DNA from: Pseudomonadota bacterium
Lineage (GTDB): Bacteria; Pseudomonadota; Alphaproteobacteria; Rhizobiales; Xanthobacteraceae
Assembly: GCA_023435725.1 (NCBI GenBank)
Contig: JAEYRD010000216.1
Location: 10,231-74,230 of the forward strand
Reading direction: 5' to 3'
Length of the DNA stretch: 64,000 bases
Shown here: piece after piece, positions 61,459 through 64,000 of the stretch
Position numbering within the stretch: position 1 is the stretch's first letter
Layout of the letters: each line of letters begins with the position of its first letter
The notes under the pieces: generated by a model
Told to the model about the DNA's origin: nothing
The model's database searches: none
What the model saw: only the letters and a program-made list of their open reading frames with translations
Position numbers and translations under genes: made by a program

Positions 61459-62667
61459 TCAGTGACGCGGTGGCTCGGCGGTTCGGGTGGAAAGAGTCGG
61501 CAGTTGCAGGAGCAGACCCGCCGCCGCAAGCATCGCCCCGTAGCCGCACACGCCGAGCCAGGACAGATGCGTGTATGCCCAACTCGCTCCAAGGGATCCG
61601 AGCGAACCGCCGATGAACATTGCCGTCATGAACACAGTGTTCAGCCTGCTTCGCGCCTCCGGGCGGAGCGCGAAGATGAGGTGCTGGTTCGAAACGAGCG
61701 CCGCGTTCACGCCCACGTCGAGCAACACCACCCCGACGACCAACCCCGGGACGGCGTTCCAGCCCGCGAATATGATCCATGAGGAAAGCGAGATGGCGGC
61801 GGCGACCGCGATCACCACGTGAGGGCCCCGCTTGTCGGCAAAGCGACCTGCGAGGGGCGCAGCGAGAATGCCCGACGCGCCAATCACGCCAAACAGGCCG
61901 GCGACCTCCGGTCCGAATCCGAACCTCGGTTCTTGGAGGTGGAGAGACAGGACGGTCCAGAAGGCCATGAAGGAGGCGAACAGCATCGCTTGCGTCGCCG
62001 CGGCCAGTCGAAGCCCCGGCTCCTCAACGAGCAAGTGGACGAGCGAGCGCAGCGCGGCCACGTACCCGATCTTCTGCGTCGCATGGTGGCGCGGCAGGAT
62101 CGAACGAACCAGCGCGGCGGCGCCGAGCGCCAAGGGAACGCTGAGCCAAAACATCTCGCGCCATCCGACGTGCGATCCCACGAAGCCGGCGATCGTGCGG
62201 CTGAGGAGAATGCCGCCCAGGATCCCGCTAACCACTGTGCCGACGGCGGAGCCTCTCGTCCGGTCGTTAGCGAGTGTCGCGGCGAACGGAACGATCTGTT
62301 GGGCCACGGTGGCTGCCACGCCCAGCATGAGCGACGCTGCGATCAGCGCGAACGTGGATGGCGCAACGGCGGCGAACGCGAGAGCCATTGCCAGAACGAC
62401 GAATTGTGCGGAGATAAGGCTCCGCCTTTCAACAAGATCTCCCAACGGCACCAGTAAGAGAAGGCCGACGGCGTAGCCGAATTGCGTGGCCGTCGGGATG
62501 AGGCCGATTGCGGAGGAGTTCGGGTAGCTTGCCTCGATCAGGCCGAGGAGAGGCTGGTTGTAGTAGATGTTGGCGACCGCGATCCCCGCGCAGACCGCCA
62601 TGACGAAAGTGCGTGCACGGGTGAGTTTGGCAGGCTGTTGGTCTGCCGCGATCGTCGACGTCGACAT
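61459..62667 (-). CDS. MFS transporter (drug/H+ antiporter type)
   Basis: 402 residues from ATG 62667 (MSTSTIAADQQ), with GAGAGG upstream. Twelve helices, with AVANIYYNQPLLG in helix 1 and the loop 2-3 motif LGDLVERRSLI. It is the first gene of the three-gene operon. A 20-bp perfect palindrome lies about 80 bp upstream. Probably exports or imports the compound processed by the monooxygenase and OYE enzymes. Confidence 0.9.
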   Translation of the reverse strand: MSTSTIAADQQPAKLTRARTFVMAVCAGIAVANIYYNQPLLGLIEASYPNSSAIGLIPTATQFGYAVGLLLLVPLGDLVERRSLISAQFVVLAMALAFAAVAPSTFALIAASLMLGVAATVAQQIVPFAATLANDRTRGSAVGTVVSGILGGILLSRTIAGFVGSHVGWREMFWLSVPLALGAAALVRSILPRHHATQKIGYVAALRSLVHLLVEEPGLRLAAATQAMLFASFMAFWTVLSLHLQEPRFGFGPEVAGLFGVIGASGILAAPLAGRFADKRGPHVVIAVAAAISLSSWIIFAGWNAVPGLVVGVVLLDVGVNAALVSNQHLIFALRPEARSRLNTVFMTAMFIGGSLGSLGASWAYTHLSWLGVCGYGAMLAAAGLLLQLPTLSTRTAEPPRH

Positions 62668-62744
62668 GGCGCAAATCCTCTCGTTGTCGGAGCGCAGTCT
62701 CGGTTCGCTGCGTCCGGCTCTTGACTTAAAGCAGGATCGATAGG

Positions 62745-62764
62745 TATTTATCAATTGATAAATA
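62745..62764. promoter_or_regulatory. 20-bp perfect palindromic operator
   Basis: A perfect palindrome of 10-bp half-sites reading TATTTATCAA-TTGATAAATA. It is AT-rich in an otherwise GC-rich sequence and lies in the 355-bp divergent spacer (62668-63022) between the MFS operon and the cytochrome gene. On the minus strand the half TTGATA can act as a -35 hexamer, with CTTTAA 17 bp downstream as a weak -10, so a bound repressor would block the MFS promoter. No regulator gene is in the immediate neighbourhood. The rest of the spacer shows no gene. Confidence 0.6.
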
Positions 62765-63022
62765 ACAAGGGCGTCGGAATTGGCTGGCTCCTGTATGGTT
62801 TTGCTTCGTCGGCGTACGATCGGTGGTGATCTTGGCGATCGCCGGCGTGAGGATCTTCGGTGATCGTTACTTCGCGGGCGAACGAACGTATTGGATTTTG
62901 TAGGCCCGCTTTGGATTGGCTCGTCAAACCGTGATCGGGAGTTTGTGCAAGTCGTGCGCGAAACTGAAAAGAAGACGCGCGGACTGGCCTGATATGGTGA
63001 TGGCACTTAGGAGAGAAGGGCA

Positions 63023-64000
63023 ATGAAGCTCAGGTCGGTTCTGCTCGCGCTGCTTGCCATCGGGGCGATTGGCGGGACGGCGGCAGTCCTCTATGCTTGG
63101 GAGCCTCCTATTCCAGCTATCGATCTGCGGTCGACCGGCTTGCCGGATCATGCCGCGGCACGCCGTGGAGCACGTCTTGCACTCCTTGGCGATTGCGCCA
63201 CATGCCATACTGGTCCCGATGGACTCCCATACGCCGGAGGGCTCGCGATGCCGACGCCCTTCGGAACGATCTACTCCACCAACATTACGCCCGATCCGGA
63301 GACGGGAATTGGCCGTTGGTCAGAGCAGGCGTTCATTCGCGCTCTGCGGTCCGGCGTGGATCGTAAAGGTCGTCATCTCTATCCGGCCTTTCCGTACGAT
63401 CACTTTACGCGCGTATCCGACGACGACGCGAAGGCCTTGTACGCCTTCTTCATGTCGATCGATCCGGTTAAGTCAACGGCGCCACCCAACGAACTCCCGT
63501 TTCCTCTAAACATCCGTCTGACGCTTGCTGGCTGGAAACTTCTCTTCCTGCGTCAGTCGCGTTTCGTCGTCGATCCGTCGAAGGACGAGAAATGGAACAG
63601 GGGAAAGTATTTGGTCGACGGACTGGGGCACTGCGGCGCCTGCCACTCCCCTCGGAATCTTCTTGGTGCGGAAGAGACTTCGGCTGCTTTCGCAGGAGGC
63701 GAAGCCGAAGGTTGGCGCGCCTATGCGCTCGGTCGAGGTTCGCTATCGCCAGTCGCATGGAATGAGGCCGCGCTCGGAGACTATCTCGCGCGCGGTTCGC
63801 ACCCGTTGCACGGAACGGCGCAGGGACCCATGGCGAACGTGGTCGACAACCTGTCCCAGGTCGATCCCGCGGACGTAGGAGCGATGGCCCGCTATCTCTC
63901 ATCTCTTGGCAAAGGGGAGGGCCGGAGTGATGCGGAGAAGGCCGCTTCGGGTCCGGGGCGCCTGCCGCAAGCGGCCGGCATTCAGGCCGCGACGCCGGCC
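63023..64000 (+). CDS. Multi-heme cytochrome c, membrane-anchored (partial, runs off the window)
   Basis: Starts at ATG 63023 with AGGAGAGAAGGG upstream and stays open for 326 codons to the window end. It has an N-terminal membrane/signal helix (LLALLAIGAIGGTAAVLYA). Heme sites are visible at CATCH (about residue 58) and CGACH (about 203). The motifs GGLAMPTPFGTIYSTNITPD and YPAFPYDHFT belong to the cytochrome subunits of alcohol, aldehyde and nicotinate-type dehydrogenases, which usually carry a third heme further on. It is divergent from the MFS/monooxygenase operon and would take electrons from a molybdenum- or PQQ-dependent dehydrogenase encoded downstream. Confidence 0.85.
   Translation, partial: MKLRSVLLALLAIGAIGGTAAVLYAWEPPIPAIDLRSTGLPDHAAARRGARLALLGDCATCHTGPDGLPYAGGLAMPTPFGTIYSTNITPDPETGIGRWSEQAFIRALRSGVDRKGRHLYPAFPYDHFTRVSDDDAKALYAFFMSIDPVKSTAPPNELPFPLNIRLTLAGWKLLFLRQSRFVVDPSKDEKWNRGKYLVDGLGHCGACHSPRNLLGAEETSAAFAGGEAEGWRAYALGRGSLSPVAWNEAALGDYLARGSHPLHGTAQGPMANVVDNLSQVDPADVGAMARYLSSLGKGEGRSDAEKAASGPGRLPQAAGIQAATPA

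Noticed and set aside
1..64000. CRISPR arrays, complete tRNA/rRNA genes, transposases or phage genes
   Set aside because: I read for them on both strands and found none; the only tRNA signal is the degenerate half at 5569-5600.

Overview
The window reads as chromosome of a high-GC alphaproteobacterium of the Bradyrhizobium/Nitrobacteraceae type. Reasons: a nosDFYLX nitrous-oxide-reductase maturation block that includes the alphaproteobacterial nosX, an RpoH-type sigma factor, a small phasin beside a polyhydroxyalkanoate synthase, and small secreted proteins of types I know from Bradyrhizobium. No rRNA, CRISPR array, transposase or integrase was found.

Region 1 (1-4.7 kb): the end of nosZ followed by nosD, nosF, nosY, nosL and nosX. 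DFYL are joined by 4-bp overlaps, so they are translationally coupled. Together they build the copper centres of N2O reductase and the flavinylated electron donor. Region 2 (4.7-5.9 kb) has no gene. It carries a degenerate 3' half of a serine tRNA, a possible old island border. Region 3 (5.9-18.8 kb): small secreted proteins, an OmpR-type two-component system, an RpoH-like sigma factor, an RND pump with its fusion protein but no outer-membrane channel, and a membrane-anchored catalase-like peroxidase coupled to a cytochrome b561.

Region 4 (19-29.4 kb) is the most interesting. It holds a peptide-type ABC importer in two pieces (four membrane/ATPase genes, and a separate substrate-binding gene with a DUF3830 gene), a Rid-like protein, a protein with three fused Rid domains, an SDR oxidoreductase and a LysR regulator. 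Three promoters in the region carry the same composite element, GTTGC-N7-GCAAC then exactly 15 bp then (T/A)TGATCTTGT(G/T)AG. The inverted repeat contains the T-N11-A core of LysR sites, so this looks like a self-contained uptake and catabolism regulon for an unidentified nitrogen compound. A broken cupin gene follows it.

Region 5 (29.9-35 kb, minus strand) is an HlyD / double-ATPase ABC / ABC-2 export system of the RbbA-YhiI-YhhJ type. Region 6 (35.3-40.1 kb) is a polyhydroxyalkanoate locus: phasin, TetR regulator, PHA synthase and a MaoC-phosphotransacetylase fusion, with a palindromic operator between phasin and TetR.

Region 7 (40.5-64 kb) is accessory in character. It has two MFS exporters, two hydroquinone-type extradiol dioxygenases each next to a LysR gene, two YcaC-like hydrolases, an AraC regulator, a haloperoxidase-like esterase, and a compact eight-gene run (hydrolase, XapX, amidohydrolase, DoxX, secreted VOC protein, alginate-export-type porin, DUF1275, Dps). 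Further right are a class III nucleotide cyclase and an operon of MFS exporter, FAD monooxygenase and old yellow enzyme. Opposite that operon is a c-type cytochrome gene cut by the window end. Three decayed genes lie here (cytochrome c, dehalogenase-like hydrolase, MhqD-like esterase), consistent with turnover of catabolic DNA. Functions are family-level calls made by reading the sequence; no database search was run.
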